A stretch of 64,000 nucleotides of DNA, from positions 1 to 64,000 of the forward strand of contig NZ_JAAAMJ010000011.1 of assembly GCF_010500835.1 (NCBI RefSeq). The letters run 5' to 3'. The position numbers were made by a program, and so were the translations under genes. Origin of the DNA: Aurantimonas aggregata (GTDB lineage Bacteria > Pseudomonadota > Alphaproteobacteria > Rhizobiales > Rhizobiaceae). A model generated the notes under the pieces. That model did not search any database, was not told the DNA's origin, and saw nothing but the letters and a program-made list of their open reading frames with translations. This document shows positions 45,501 through 56,200 of this stretch, in pieces. The first letter of the stretch is position 1. Each line of letters starts with the position of its first letter.

Positions 45501-45871
45501 GTCGTGGTGTTTCCCTCGGCTCGACGCAAGGACGTAGGCGCCAACCTATGGCCCGAGGCCCACATGACAATACGAAAAAACCTGGCTGGTGCGGTTTTCC
45601 GGGCAAGGAATTGCCCCGCCGGCGGGGTGGCCGCGGCCGGTTCGGCCGGTCCTCGCTACGCCGACACCCCAATCCAGGCGAGGTGTGCAGATCCTGCCGT
45701 AAAGGAAAGTCGTCTTGACAGGCGTTCCCGCGCCAATATAGATTGAGATATATACTTTACTTCGTCGAATCTGAGTTTCAGACCCTTGGGATAGTCTGAC
45801 AGGTTTCAGCTTGCGGGCCATGGGCTCGCCTGCGGCGTTCGTGCGAAACAAGCTCGTGATGGGAGGTCGCC
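45501..45871. other. Intergenic region between ctaG and the protease
   Basis: No gene is supported here. It carries the protease promoter (45714-45741), an AT-rich start region and a GC-rich repeat stretch at 45615-45660. It should also contain the ctaG promoter; no FixK dyad was found near it. Confidence 0.5.
45714..45741 (+). promoter_or_regulatory. Sigma70-type promoter of the subtilase gene
   Basis: TTGACA at 45714-45719 and TATAGA at 45736-45741, separated by 16 bp, sit 130 bp upstream of the protease ATG. AT-rich sequence follows, so transcription may start near 45748 with a leader of about 120 bases. Confidence 0.6.
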
Positions 45872-47512
45872 ATGGCTGAGGTGCATTTCGGTCGCAAGGA
45901 TGAGCCCGCGACGCCGCTCCGGCAGTCGAACGATTTCATCGCGGTTCGGACCCACCATCCTATCGTCATGAGGCGCCCGCCGGTTCCGGGCCCGCTCGAG
46001 CTCGCGCTGCCGGATACCGGCCTGGCGGCGAGTTTTCCCGAGGCGAACGTCGGCATCTATCGGGTACCGGAAGGGACCGCGGCGGCGGTCGCGGATGCCA
46101 AGGCGCAACTGCGGGAAATGCCCGATGTCCGCTTTGCCGGGCGGGTGCTGGTGGATGAGGCCGGCACGCCCGTCGCCTATACCGAAAACCTGTTCATCAA
46201 GTTCGTCGACCGCATGAGCGAGGCGGATTGCCTCGCCATCCTCGACGAACACGCGGTCACGGTGAAGCACAAGGTCTCCTATGCGCTGAATGCCTGGTTC
46301 ATTGCGGCCGACGGGCAGGGCCAGAAGGTCTTCGACATCGCCGAGGCGCTGCTCGAACGCAAAGGCGTCGAATATTGCCATCCCGAGATCGTCCGCGAAG
46401 GCTCGTCCAAGACGATCTATCCAGAGCAATGGCACCTCGCTGAGACAAAGATCGGCGACACGCCGGTCGTGGCCCATGCCAACGTCGAAGCCGCGCTCGC
46501 CGTCGCCACCGGAAAGGGCGTCACCATCGCGGTCCTCGACGACGGCTTCGACATCGACCATCCCGAGTTCGAAGGCAGAATCGTCGAACCGCGCGATGCC
46601 ATCCTCCGGACCGACGATCCGCGGCCGAAGGATCCCAAACCCCTGGAGCCCGAAAACCACGGTACGGCCTGCGCCGGCGTTGCCTGCGCCGGCGGCGTCC
46701 GCGGGGCGTCCGGCGTTGCCCCTGATGCCAATCTCATGCCCATACGCGTTTCAATGACACTCGGAACGGCGGCGGAGGCGGAAGCCTTTCAATGGGCGGC
46801 GGATAACGGCGCCGACGTGATCTCCTGCAGCTGGGGACCGCCCGACGGCAACTGGCAGAAGGACAACGATCCCGCCCACCACACGCCTTGGCCGATCCCC
46901 GCGAGCACGCGCCTTGCCATCGACTACGCGGCTACGAAGGGTCGTGGCGGGAAGGGCTGCGTCATCGTGTTCTCCGCCGGGAACGGCAACGAGGATGTCG
47001 GGCTAGACGGCTATGCCAGCTACGACAAGGTGATTGCGGTCGCCGCCTGCAACGATCGGGGGGTCCGGAGCGGCTACAGCGACCACGGGGACGCGATCTG
47101 GTGCACGTTCCCGAGCAACGACGCCCCGCACAATCCGACGGGACGCCCGGCGCCTTTGACGACCGGCATCTGGACGACCGACCGGGTCGGCAGCAGGCGC
47201 GGATACAACAGCGGCCACCCGCTCTCGGGGGACGCCGAGGGCTTCTACACCAACAAGTTCGGCGGCACGTCCAGCTCCTGTCCGGGCGTCAGCGGCGTCG
47301 TGGCCCTGATGCTGCAGGTCAATCCGAAGCTCACCCGGGACGAAGTAAGGACGATCCTGGCCGAATCCTGCGACCGCATCGACGAGGAGAACGGCGCATA
47401 TGACGCCCGCGGCTGGAGCCGCTTCTATGGATGGGGCCGGATCAATGCCAAGCGGGCGGTCGACCTGGCTGCCGGCTGGGCCGGCACTGCCTTACGGTCG
47501 GCTGCCGAGTGA
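45872..47512 (+). CDS. Subtilisin-like (S8) serine protease without signal peptide
   Basis: The 546-residue protein has a peptidase S8 domain from about residue 190 to 535. The triad is Asp223 ([13 protein letters not shown]), His263 ([10 protein letters not shown]) and Ser467 ([12 protein letters not shown]). SCSWGPPDG and FSAGNGN give the oxyanion-hole Asn. The N-terminal 180 residues look like two repeated alpha/beta prodomain-like units, but no secretion signal or lipobox is present, so it may be cytosolic or secreted by another route. Ribosome-binding site is GGGAGG. Possible roles are intracellular proteolysis or a defence-linked protease; neighbours give no clue. Confidence 0.85.
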   Translation: MAEVHFGRKDEPATPLRQSNDFIAVRTHHPIVMRRPPVPGPLELALPDTGLAASFPEANVGIYRVPEGTAAAVADAKAQLREMPDVRFAGRVLVDEAGTPVAYTENLFIKFVDRMSEADCLAILDEHAVTVKHKVSYALNAWFIAADGQGQKVFDIAEALLERKGVEYCHPEIVREGSSKTIYPEQWHLAETKIGDTPVVAHANVEAALAVATGKGVTIAVLDDGFDIDHPEFEGRIVEPRDAILRTDDPRPKDPKPLEPENHGTACAGVACAGGVRGASGVAPDANLMPIRVSMTLGTAAEAEAFQWAADNGADVISCSWGPPDGNWQKDNDPAHHTPWPIPASTRLAIDYAATKGRGGKGCVIVFSAGNGNEDVGLDGYASYDKVIAVAACNDRGVRSGYSDHGDAIWCTFPSNDAPHNPTGRPAPLTTGIWTTDRVGSRRGYNSGHPLSGDAEGFYTNKFGGTSSSCPGVSGVVALMLQVNPKLTRDEVRTILAESCDRIDEENGAYDARGWSRFYGWGRINAKRAVDLAAGWAGTALRSAAE

Positions 47513-47588
47513 CGGGTGCTCGCGCAGATGCTTGAGCCGCTCGACGTCTGGGCGAATAATGGAGAAAGAGAGCGTCTCGGGAAGTTGC

Positions 47589-47665
47589 TGGTCGGAGTGG
47601 CAGGATTCGAACCTGCGACCCCCTCGTCCCGAACGAGGTGCGCTACCAGGCTGCGCTACACTCCG
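47589..47665 (-). tRNA. tRNA-Pro(CGG)
   Basis: A complete 77-base tRNA with encoded CCA. The acceptor CGGAGTG pairs with CACTCCG, the anticodon stem CCTCG/CGAGG encloses a loop with CGG, and the T-arm GCAGG-TTCGAAT-CCTGC is standard. The discriminator base is A. Confidence 0.95.
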
Positions 47666-47956
47666 TGACCTGCGGCGCGGTATATAACCGGGCCACAGGG
47701 ATGCCGCAAGCGACTTCGTCAAATCTCGTCGGGACCGCCCCGAATGGCGGCGGCGACGGAGAATTTCCGGTTGCCTGCCGATTATCCTTGTAATCGCCGG
47801 CGGCGGCGTGCATATAGAGAAGGTCGATAGACGGCCGGACTGGTTGGCCTTGTGCTGTTCGCAGCGCCTTGTTCAAGTATTCGCTCCTGACAGATCGATC
47901 TACAACGCTCCGCGACGAATGCGAAGCGGCCTGAATTATATATGAAAGGGTTTCCC
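47666..47956. other. Leader region of the cold-shock gene
   Basis: This 291-bp stretch has no ORF I can support. The last 60 bases, including AATTATATATG just upstream of the gene, are AT-rich. Cold-shock mRNAs often have long structured leaders, so this may be the csp 5' untranslated region, but no specific motif was identified. Confidence 0.4.
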
Positions 47957-48169
47957 ATGACGACGGGAACCGTAAAATGGTTTGACTCCCAAAAGGGCTT
48001 TGGTTTCATCGCGCCGGATTCCGGCGGCAATGATGCCTTCGTCCACATCAGCGCCGTTGAGCGCGCTGGTCTGAGCGGATTGAAGGATGGCCAGAAGGTC
48101 TCCTACGAGCTCGTCTCCGACCGCAAGAGCGGCAAGATGTCTGCCGACAATCTGTCGATCGTCTCTTAA
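47957..48169 (+). CDS. Cold-shock protein, CspA family
   Basis: The 70-residue OB-fold protein carries RNP1 GTVKWFDSQKGFGFI and RNP2 DAFVHIS, and SYELVSDRKSGKMSADNL at the end, all typical of CspA-type RNA chaperones. The ATG at 47957 is preferred; an ATG at 47942 in frame would add five residues (MKGFP). Confidence 0.92.
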   Translation: MTTGTVKWFDSQKGFGFIAPDSGGNDAFVHISAVERAGLSGLKDGQKVSYELVSDRKSGKMSADNLSIVS

Positions 48170-48635
48170 AGTTTGGCGCGCGGCTGAAAAGCCGCGAGCC
48201 TGCCGCATCGGCACTGGATCGACCACGGATGTACTGGCGGTCTGATGCATGATGCGTAGCGCGTGATCACCCAAGGGTGGTCCGCCTGGTAAGGCCCTGC
48301 TCCCTCTCGGGACGCGGGGCTTTTTGCTGTCTGGGGTCCGAAATGTTCCGGGGTTGGAAGGGCCGACATGGCGCTGCCCCCCTCGTGCGACCCGCCTGGC
48401 CTCTCGCGACCAGTCCACGCACCGGCGCGTGTTGACCGCGGGTTTCCCGAATAGTTTCCTATCCCATGGCCACGCCGCCACCAGCTGCTCGCCGCGATCA
48501 TCTCCCCGGTTCGTGTCGGCGCCGCTGAATTGCGAAGCGACACGAGAGTGCAACAGGCCATCGCTATGGCCGACAGATTGGCATCGCCGCCCGATGGGCC
48601 GATTCGGCGGGCGGCACAGGATCGTTGGGACTTTC
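48170..48635. other. Gap between csp and ugd; possible small RNA
   Basis: This 466-bp gap has no convincing protein gene. It holds a strong intrinsic terminator at 48294-48325, 125 bases after the csp stop, so the transcript extends well past csp or a separate short RNA ends there. The rest is unremarkable, and the ugd promoter must lie in its right half. Confidence 0.45.
48294..48325 (+). terminator. Intrinsic terminator
   Basis: Stem GCCCTGC (48294-48300) pairs with GCGGGGC (48314-48320), extended by TCCC/GGGA, and is followed by TTTTT at 48321-48325. This is the clearest rho-independent terminator in the window. Confidence 0.75.
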
Positions 48636-49952
48636 ATGCGTCTGGTAATGATCGGTTCGGGCTATGTCGGCCTCGTCTCCGGGGCCTGCTTCGCCGATTT
48701 CGGCCATGAGGTCATCTGCATCGACAAGATCGCCACCAAGATCGAGTCGCTGGAACGAGGCGAGATCCCGATCTTCGAGCCGGGGCTCGGCCCGATGGTC
48801 CAGTCGAACCTCGCGGCGGGCCGGCTGCGCTTCACCACCGATTTCACCGGCCCCGTCGCCGAAGCCGATGTCGTCTTCATCGCCGTCGGAACGCCGTCGC
48901 GGCGCGGCGACGGCCATGCCGACCTCAGCTACGTCCATGCCGCTGCGCGCGAGATCGCCCGTGCCATGCAGGGTTTCACCGTGGTCGTGACCAAGTCCAC
49001 CGTGCCGGTCGGCACCGGCGACGAGGTCGAACGCATCATCCGCGAGGAGAACCCGGACGCCGATTTCGCCGTGGTGTCGAACCCCGAATTCCTCCGCGAG
49101 GGGGCGGCGATCGCCGACTTCAAGCGGCCCGACCGCATCGTCATTGGCACGGAAGACCCGCGCGCCGAGAAGGTCATGCGCGAGGTCTATCGCCCGCTCT
49201 ATCTCAACCAGTCGCCGCTGTTCTTCTGCGAGCGCCGGACCTCCGAACTGATCAAATATGCCGGCAACGCGTTCCTGGCGATGAAGATCACCTTCATCAA
49301 CGAGATCGCCGATCTCTGCGAGCAGGTCGGCGCCGACGTCCAGAAGGTCGCCAAGGGGATCGGTCTCGACCGGCGCATCGGCGACAAGTTCCTGCATGCC
49401 GGTCCCGGCTATGGCGGCTCGTGCTTTCCCAAGGACACGGTGGCGCTGGTCAAGACCGCGCAGGATCACGACAGCCCGATGCGGCTCGTCGAGACGACGG
49501 TCGCCGTCAACGACACCCGCAAGCGCGCCATGGCGCGCAAGGTGGTCGCGGCCTGCGGCGGCGACGTGCGCGGCAAGACGCTCGCCATTCTCGGCCTGAC
49601 CTTCAAGCCCAATACCGACGACATGCGCGAGGCCCCTTCCCTCGCCATCATCCAGGCGCTGCAGGACAAGGGCGCGACGATCCGCGCCTACGATCCGGAA
49701 GGCGCCGAGGCGGCGCGGGAAATGACCAGCGGCGTCGTCTTCGGCAAGGACCCCTACGAGATTGCTGACGGCGCCGACGCGCTGGTTCTCGTCACCGAAT
49801 GGGACGAATTCCGCGCCCTCGATTTTGCGCGGCTGCGTGGGCGGATGGCCCAGCCGCTGCTCGTCGACCTGCGCAACGTGTATCCGGCGGAGGAGGTCGA
49901 GCGGCACGGCTTCCGCTATGTCGGCGTCGGGCGCAAGCCGATCGACGCCTGA
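48636..49952 (+). CDS. ugd: UDP-glucose 6-dehydrogenase
   Basis: The 438-residue enzyme has the NAD site MIGSGYVGLVSGACFA, the substrate helix FLREGAAIADF, GNAFLAMKITFINEIADLCE and the catalytic Cys in GPGYGGSCFPKDT. It oxidises UDP-glucose to UDP-glucuronate for exopolysaccharide or LPS. The frame is open upstream to 48324, but the ATG at 48636 starts directly at the Rossmann fold. Confidence 0.93.
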   Translation: MRLVMIGSGYVGLVSGACFADFGHEVICIDKIATKIESLERGEIPIFEPGLGPMVQSNLAAGRLRFTTDFTGPVAEADVVFIAVGTPSRRGDGHADLSYVHAAAREIARAMQGFTVVVTKSTVPVGTGDEVERIIREENPDADFAVVSNPEFLREGAAIADFKRPDRIVIGTEDPRAEKVMREVYRPLYLNQSPLFFCERRTSELIKYAGNAFLAMKITFINEIADLCEQVGADVQKVAKGIGLDRRIGDKFLHAGPGYGGSCFPKDTVALVKTAQDHDSPMRLVETTVAVNDTRKRAMARKVVAACGGDVRGKTLAILGLTFKPNTDDMREAPSLAIIQALQDKGATIRAYDPEGAEAAREMTSGVVFGKDPYEIADGADALVLVTEWDEFRALDFARLRGRMAQPLLVDLRNVYPAEEVERHGFRYVGVGRKPIDA

Positions 49953-50074
49953 TCCCGGCGAGACCTGAGCGGGGCGACCTACCGTTACCCGGCGGGCGCG
50001 AAGGCGGCTTGCCAATCGGCCCGATTTGCTGGTTACCTTGCGACATGCAGGGCAATCGGAAACGGGGCCGTGGC

Positions 50075-50674
50075 ATGAACCCAGCGCAGATCAGCGGGCA
50101 GCGCCGGCCAGGCGTGAACGGCGACGGGCCAGCATCGCCCGGCGCCAGCGCCCGCCGGCGTCGAAACCGGCCGGCCGGGATGACCCGGGTCGTCATCGGC
50201 GCCTTCGGCGTGCTTGCCGTTCTCCTCGCCATCGGCTTTGTCCTGCGCGAGCCGATCGGCGACAAGCCCTATCTGAAGATCGCCGGCGCCGGCTTCATCT
50301 TCAATTACCGTGTCGCCGAGGTGTTCTACGGCTTCACGGCAGAGGTCCAGAAGCCGGTACGCAACCTGTCGCTGCTGGAGGCCACGTTCGAGGATCCGGC
50401 CGGCGGCCCGCCGATTCGCGTCAGCGAACGGCTGAACCCGCGGACGAAGCGCTACTCGCTGCGGACACCACCGGTGCGGGGCGTCCAGAAGGACCGGCCG
50501 TACACGGTGACGGTCCGGCTGATCCAGAACGGCGACAATGCAGTTCTGTTCGAGGATGAACTCACGGTCCGGTCGCAAATGGCCGACGACGTCGTGCCCG
50601 ACCAGCCGCTGACCGTCGGCCCCGGTTACATGCGCAATCCCGCGCTCGCAGAAGACGCACCCGCGCCGCAGTGA
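50075..50674 (+). CDS. Hypothetical protein with one transmembrane helix
   Basis: This protein of about 199 residues starts with a basic, Pro/Arg-rich cytosolic tail, then one hydrophobic helix (GAFGVLAVLLAIGFVL, about residues 43-58). The remaining 140 residues form a beta-rich domain likely in the periplasm (FNYRVAEVFYGFTAEVQ; PYTVTVRLIQNGDNAVLF). I do not recognise its family. ATGs at 50045 and 50180 are alternative starts. It is 122 bp downstream of ugd on the same strand. Confidence 0.6.
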   Translation: MNPAQISGQRRPGVNGDGPASPGASARRRRNRPAGMTRVVIGAFGVLAVLLAIGFVLREPIGDKPYLKIAGAGFIFNYRVAEVFYGFTAEVQKPVRNLSLLEATFEDPAGGPPIRVSERLNPRTKRYSLRTPPVRGVQKDRPYTVTVRLIQNGDNAVLFEDELTVRSQMADDVVPDQPLTVGPGYMRNPALAEDAPAPQ

Positions 50675-50742
50675 CGGGCGGACGCGGACGCTTTCGGGCG
50701 GCCCTTCCGCCCGCTGCGGCAGAATGACAGAGCGCCCGTCCG

Positions 50743-50770
50743 TTGACATTTTAGTTGACGTCAACATATT
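50743..50770 (+). promoter_or_regulatory. MarR promoter with internal operator
   Basis: TTGACA (50743-50748) and CATATT (50765-50770) are spaced by 16 bp. A perfect 12-bp palindrome GTTGACGTCAAC (50754-50765) fills the spacer. A dimeric regulator bound there would block RNA polymerase, as expected for an autorepressing MarR protein. Confidence 0.65.
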
Positions 50771-50776
50771 TTGTGC

Positions 50777-51223
50777 ATGAACATGCGTGAAGACCTGCCG
50801 CTTTCCGTCACCATCGAAGTCCGCGACCATTGCCTTTGCCTGCATATGCAACGGGCCGCCCGGGCCCTCGCCCGTCGTTTCGACGAGGCGTTGCGTCCGC
50901 ACGGCATCACCAGCGGCCAGTTCTCGCTGCTGATGTCGCTCAACCGGCCGTCACCGCCGCGCATCAGCGACATTGCGCCGCTGCTCGGCATGGACCGAAC
51001 GACGCTGACCGCCAATCTGAAGCCGCTCGAACGGCGCGGTCTGGTGGAAGCCGTGCGGGATCCGGAAGACAAGCGCAGTCGGCGCCTGCGACTGACGGCG
51101 GCTGGCCAGGACACGCTGGCGGCGGCCCTGCCCGTGTGGCGCAAGACGCACGAAGCGATAGACCGCCTCCTGCCAGATACCGACCCGGCACAGCTGCGGG
51201 CGGACCTGCGCGCGTTGTCCTGA
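50777..51223 (+). CDS. MarR-family transcriptional regulator
   Basis: The 148-residue winged-helix protein has the MarR pattern: ITSGQFSLLMSL, SDIAPLLGMDRTTLTANLKPLERRGLVE, and RDPEDKRSRRLRLTAAG for the wing. The ATG at 50777 sits only 6 bases after the -10 hexamer. It probably autorepresses, and may regulate the downstream TetR/RND genes. Confidence 0.85.
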   Translation: MNMREDLPLSVTIEVRDHCLCLHMQRAARALARRFDEALRPHGITSGQFSLLMSLNRPSPPRISDIAPLLGMDRTTLTANLKPLERRGLVEAVRDPEDKRSRRLRLTAAGQDTLAAALPVWRKTHEAIDRLLPDTDPAQLRADLRALS

Positions 51224-51324
51224 TCTCTCGGGATCAACGGCGGGACGCTGACCAGGGGATGGACGCGTGCAGCGCGATACGGTATGAGAACGATCATTCG
51301 CTCTCGCTTCATGGGCAAGCCTCG

Positions 51325-51954
51325 ATGAACAGCAGCCTGCCCGTCGATTCGTACGCCTCGGCGGCGACCCTACCGACAGCCCACGACCAGCGCCGGATGC
51401 ATGTCCTGGCGGCGGCGCGGACGTGCTTTGCGCGATCGGGCTTTCATGGCGCGTCGATGCAGCAGATCTGCGCCGAGGCGCAGATGAGCCCCGGGGCCCT
51501 CTATCGGTATTATCCATCCAAGGAAGCAATCATCGAGGCGATCGCCGAGGAGGAGCGGATCGACGCGGCCGCCTGCGTCGCGGCGCTGCACGGCGAGGGC
51601 AGCCTCGTTGACCGGATCACCGCCGTCGGCATGGAATATCTGCGCCAGACTCTCGATCCCGACACCGGCGGGCTGATGGTCGAGATCTGGTCCGAGAGCA
51701 TCCGCAACACGGCGCTCGGCCAGCGCTTCCACGAGATCGAGGCCGAGGTGCGACGGGCTTTCCACGCTGCGCTGCTGCGCGCGCAGGAGGACGGCGAGAT
51801 CGATCCTGGCATCGATATCGACGTCGTTCTGACCGTGCTGTTCGCCATCGGCGACGGCCTGGTCATGCGCCTGCAGATCGAGGACGACGCCGACATCGAG
51901 ACGATCGAGCCGTATCTGCGGCGGGTCATCAAGGGACTGCTGGGCGCGCCCTGA
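51325..51954 (+). CDS. TetR-family regulator of the RND pump
   Basis: A 209-residue TetR with an HTH (ARSGFHGASMQQICAEAQMSPGALYRYYPSKEAI, about residues 36-69) and a helical ligand domain. It lies 91 bp upstream of the RND adaptor gene on the same strand and is probably its local regulator. Confidence 0.85.
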   Translation: MNSSLPVDSYASAATLPTAHDQRRMHVLAAARTCFARSGFHGASMQQICAEAQMSPGALYRYYPSKEAIIEAIAEEERIDAAACVAALHGEGSLVDRITAVGMEYLRQTLDPDTGGLMVEIWSESIRNTALGQRFHEIEAEVRRAFHAALLRAQEDGEIDPGIDIDVVLTVLFAIGDGLVMRLQIEDDADIETIEPYLRRVIKGLLGAP

Positions 51955-52045
51955 CGGGCCTGTCTCTCCGAAGCATGCCGCGCCGGCGCATCCGGCAGTT
52001 TCGAGACCCTTTGATTTCGCGGGATGCCCCGCCAGTGAGGCCACC

Positions 52046-53230
52046 ATGTCCTTCCGCCCCCCGGTTCTGCTGCTGATGCTCGCGGCGATCATCGCCGCGA
52101 CGCCCGGCGCCGCGCAGGAAAGCGATGCGCCCGCCACGGCACCCCAGCCGCCGAGCGTCTCGGTCGTCGAGGCGACGGCGCGCGAGATCGTCGCGACCGT
52201 GGTGGTCACCGGCACGCTGGTGCCGCGCGAGACGGTCGTCGTGGGGGCCGAAGTGGACGGGCTGCGCATCGACGAACTGCTCGCCGACGAAGGCGACACC
52301 GTCGACGCCGGCGCGGTGCTGGCGCGGCTCGAGACCGACATGATCGAGACCGATCTCGCCCGCAACGATTCGCAGGTTGCCCGCGCCGACGCCGCGCTGG
52401 CACAGGCGCAGAGCCAGATCGCCGAGGCGGAGTCGGCCAAGGTCGAGGCCGACGCCGCGCTGGCCCGAACCCGGCCGCTGGCCGACAAGGGCATTGTCGG
52501 CCGCGACGTGCTCGACCAACGCATCTCCGCCGCGGCGGCGACCGCCTCGCGGCTTGCCAGCGCCTATCAGGGCGTCTCGGTCGCCGAAGCCGACAAGGCG
52601 ATGACGCAGGCCGAGCGGCGGCAGCTGGAGCTGAAAAAATCCAAGGCGGTGATCACTGCGCCGACAGCTGGCCTCGTGCTGTCGCGATCGGCGCGGCTCG
52701 GTGCCATCGCCTCGGCATCCGGTGGTGGCCTGTTCGAGATCGCCCGCGACAATCTCATCGAACTGGACGCGGAAGTCACCGAATCGGTGCTGAATTCGCT
52801 GGCCAAGGGCCAGACCGTGACGGTGACGCTGCCCGGCGACCGCGACACGATCGAGGGGACGGTGCGGCTGGTCTCGCCGCTGGTCGACGCGGCCACCCGG
52901 CTTGGCCGGGTCCGCATCGCGCTGCCGCCCTCGGACCTTCTGCGCAGCGGCAGCTTCGCCCGCGGCGCCATCGAGATCGCCCGCAGCCAAGGCATCGTCC
53001 TGCCGAACACCGCCGTCGTCACCGACGGGGACGAGTCGGTCGTCCAGGTGGTGCGCGACGGCACGATCGAGAGCCGGCCGATCCGGATCGGCATCAACAC
53101 CGGCAGCGAGGTGGAAATCCTCGACGGGCTGGCGGAGGGCGAAGCGGTGGTGGCGCTGGCAGGCACCTTCGTGCGCGACGGCGACCGAGTCACCCCGACG
53201 GAGATGCAATCGGCAGAGGTGCAGGGATGA
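52046..53230 (+). CDS. RND efflux periplasmic adaptor (membrane fusion protein)
   Basis: The 394-residue protein has a cleavable signal peptide (VLLLMLAAIIAATPGAAQ), a biotinyl-lipoyl-like hairpin with alpha-helical arms (residues 95-200, with repeated ARADAALAQAQSQ), and a beta-barrel and membrane-proximal domain. It links the inner-membrane RND pump to an outer-membrane channel. The stop overlaps the pump start (ATGA). No outer-membrane channel gene is in the operon. Confidence 0.88.
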   Translation: MSFRPPVLLLMLAAIIAATPGAAQESDAPATAPQPPSVSVVEATAREIVATVVVTGTLVPRETVVVGAEVDGLRIDELLADEGDTVDAGAVLARLETDMIETDLARNDSQVARADAALAQAQSQIAEAESAKVEADAALARTRPLADKGIVGRDVLDQRISAAAATASRLASAYQGVSVAEADKAMTQAERRQLELKKSKAVITAPTAGLVLSRSARLGAIASASGGGLFEIARDNLIELDAEVTESVLNSLAKGQTVTVTLPGDRDTIEGTVRLVSPLVDAATRLGRVRIALPPSDLLRSGSFARGAIEIARSQGIVLPNTAVVTDGDESVVQVVRDGTIESRPIRIGINTGSEVEILDGLAEGEAVVALAGTFVRDGDRVTPTEMQSAEVQG

Positions 53231-56200
53231 ACTGGAACTTCTCCGCCTGGGCGATCCGCAATCCGGTCCCGCCGATCCTCCTGTTCGTCGTGCTGATCGC
53301 GCTCGGCATCGTCAGCTTCATGACGCTGCCAATCACCCGCTTCCCGAATATCGACGTGCCGGTGATCTCGGTGACGATCACCGAATCCGGCGCGGCGCCC
53401 TCGGAGCTCGAAACGCAGGTCACCAAGAAGGTCGAGGACGCCATCGCCGGCATCTCGGGCCTCAAGCACGTGACCTCGACGATCACCGACGGCTCGTCGA
53501 TCACGGCGGCCGAGTTCCGGCTGGAGATCGACGTCGATCGGGCCACCAACGACGTCAAGGACGCCATCGCCAAGATCCGCTCGGACCTGCCGCGCACCAT
53601 CGAGGAGCCGATCGTCCAGCGCATCGAGGTCGAGAACCAGTCAATCGTCACCTACGCCGCCTCCTCCCCCGGCAAGACGCCGGAACAGCTCTCCTGGTTC
53701 GTCGACGACGTCGTGATCCGGGCCTTGCAGGGGCTGAACGGCGTCGGCCGGGTGGAGCGCATGGGCGGCGTCGAGCGCGAGATCCAGGTGCGCCTCGATC
53801 CCGACCGGCTGGCGGCGCTCGGCATCACCGCGGCGGACGTCAACCGGCAGCTGCGCGCCACCAATGTCGACCTCTCCGGCGGCAGGGGCGAGTTCGGCGG
53901 CCAGGAACAGGCGATCCGCACGCTCTCCTCGGCCGACACGGTCCTCGGCCTCGGTACCGCGAAGATCTCGCTGCCGGGCAGCCGCCAGGTGCGGCTGAGC
54001 GAACTCGGCGAGGTCGTCGATTCGTGGGAGGACCCGCGCTCCTTCGCACGGCTGGACGGCCAGCCGGTGGTCGCGTTCTCGATCTATCGCTCGAAGGGCG
54101 CCAGCGACACGACCGTCGCGGATCTCGCCGCCGCCAAGGTGGACCAGCTCGCCGCGGCCAATCCGGACGTGCAGTTCACCAAGATCGACGACAGCGTCAC
54201 CTACACCTACGGCAATTTCGAATCGGCGATGGAGACGCTGGCCGAAGGCGCGCTGCTCGCGGTCATCGTGGTGCTGCTGTTCCTGCGCGACTGGCGGGCG
54301 ACGGCCGTCGCGGCGATCACCCTGCCGCTGGCGGCGATTCCGACCTTCTGGGCGATGGACCTGATGGGGTTCTCGCTCAACCTCGTCAGCCTGCTCGCCA
54401 TCACGCTGGTGACCGGCATTCTCGTCGACGACGCAATCGTCGAGATCGAGAACATCGAACGCCACATGGCGATGGGCAAGCCGCCCTACAAAGCCGCCAT
54501 GGAAGCCGCCGACGAGATCGGCCTTGCCGTCATCGCCATCACCATGACGATCATCGCGGTGTTCGCGCCGGTGAGCTTCATGGGCGGCGTCGCCGGCCAG
54601 TATTTCAAGCAGTTCGGCCTGACGGTGGCGGTGGCGGTGTTCTTCTCGCTGCTGGTGGCGCGGCTGATCACGCCCATGCTGGCAGCATATTTCTTCCATC
54701 CGCACGCGACGACCGGCCCGAGCTTTGGCCGGATGCTCCGCCGCAACCTGCTTGTGGCCGCGCCGCTCGCGGGCATCGCCATCGGGCTCCTGTTCGCGCT
54801 GGCCGCGCTGCCGGGTGCCGCTGCCGAAAACCCGGCCTTCGCCACTGTCGCTGGCTTTGCGGCCATGCTGCCGGCGGTGTCCTTCGACCAGGCGGCCGAT
54901 CTCTCGCTCGCGATCATGGGCGGCGCCGTCGTGCTGGCGATCCTGTTCGCCTATATCGGCATGCCACATCCGGCGGAGCAGCATGACGGCGTGCTGATGC
55001 GGGCCTATACCGGCTTCCTGCGGGCGACCGTGCGCTGGCGCTGGATCACCCTTGCCGCCGGCATCGCGCTGTTCGCGCTGGCCATCGACAGCGTGAAATA
55101 CCTGCCGACGGGCTTCATCCCGAAGGAAGATGCCTCGCGGATCGTGGTTTCGCTGGAACTGCCGCCCGGCTCGACGCTGGAAACGACCCTTGCCGTGACG
55201 GACAAGGCGGTGGCGAGCATTCGCGAACTGCCGGAAGTGCGCAGCGTCCTCGTCATCGGCGGATCCAGTCCCACCGGCACGCTGGAAGTGCGGCGGGCGG
55301 CGCTGACGATCAACCTGACCCGCAAGTTCGAGCGCACCCGCAGCCAGGGCGACCTCGAGCCGGTCATCGCCGACAGGCTGGCGGCGATCCCCGACATCCG
55401 CTCGTTCTACGTCAACGACCGCGGCGAGCGGGAATTGTCGGTCGGCATCCTCGGCGCCGACGGCGCGAAGGTGGCGGCGGTGGCGGCGGAACTCGAAAGC
55501 CAGATGCGGCGCGAGCCGATCTTCGCCAACCCCTCGGCCATGGCCTCCTTCGCCCGGCCGGAAATCCGCATCCGCCCCCGCCTCGACGAGGCGGCGGACC
55601 TTGCCATCGCGCCGGAGACCATCTCGGAGACGGTCCGCGTCGCGACGATCGGCGACGTCGGGGCGAATCTTGCCAAGTTCAATGTCGGCACGCGGCAGGT
55701 GCCGATCCGGGTGCAACTGCGCGAGGATGCGCGTGAGGATCTGTCGACCATCCGCAGCCTGCGTGTGACCACCGGCAGCGGCGCCTCGGTGCCGCTCGAG
55801 AGCGTCGCCGACATCAGCTTCGGCCAGGGCCCGTCGACGATCGACCGCTACGACCGCGACCGTCTGGTCAAGGTCGGCACCTCGATGATGCCGGGCTACG
55901 AGATCGGCCAGGGCAGCGAGGTCATCATGGCCCTGCCGGCGGTCACGGACATGCCGCCGGGCGTGCGGATCCAGGAAGTCGGCGACGCGGAAATCCAGGC
56001 CGAGGTCTTCGCCGGCTTCGCCTCGGCGATGGGCGCCGGCATCATGATGGTGCTGGTCGTGCTGATCCTGCTGTTCGGCAGCTTCTTCCTGCCGATCACC
56101 ATCCTTGCCTCGCTGCCGCTGTCGGTGGGCGGCGTCGTCGGCGCGCTGCTGCTGACCCATACGGCGATCTCGATGCCGGTGGTGATCGGCATCCTGATGC

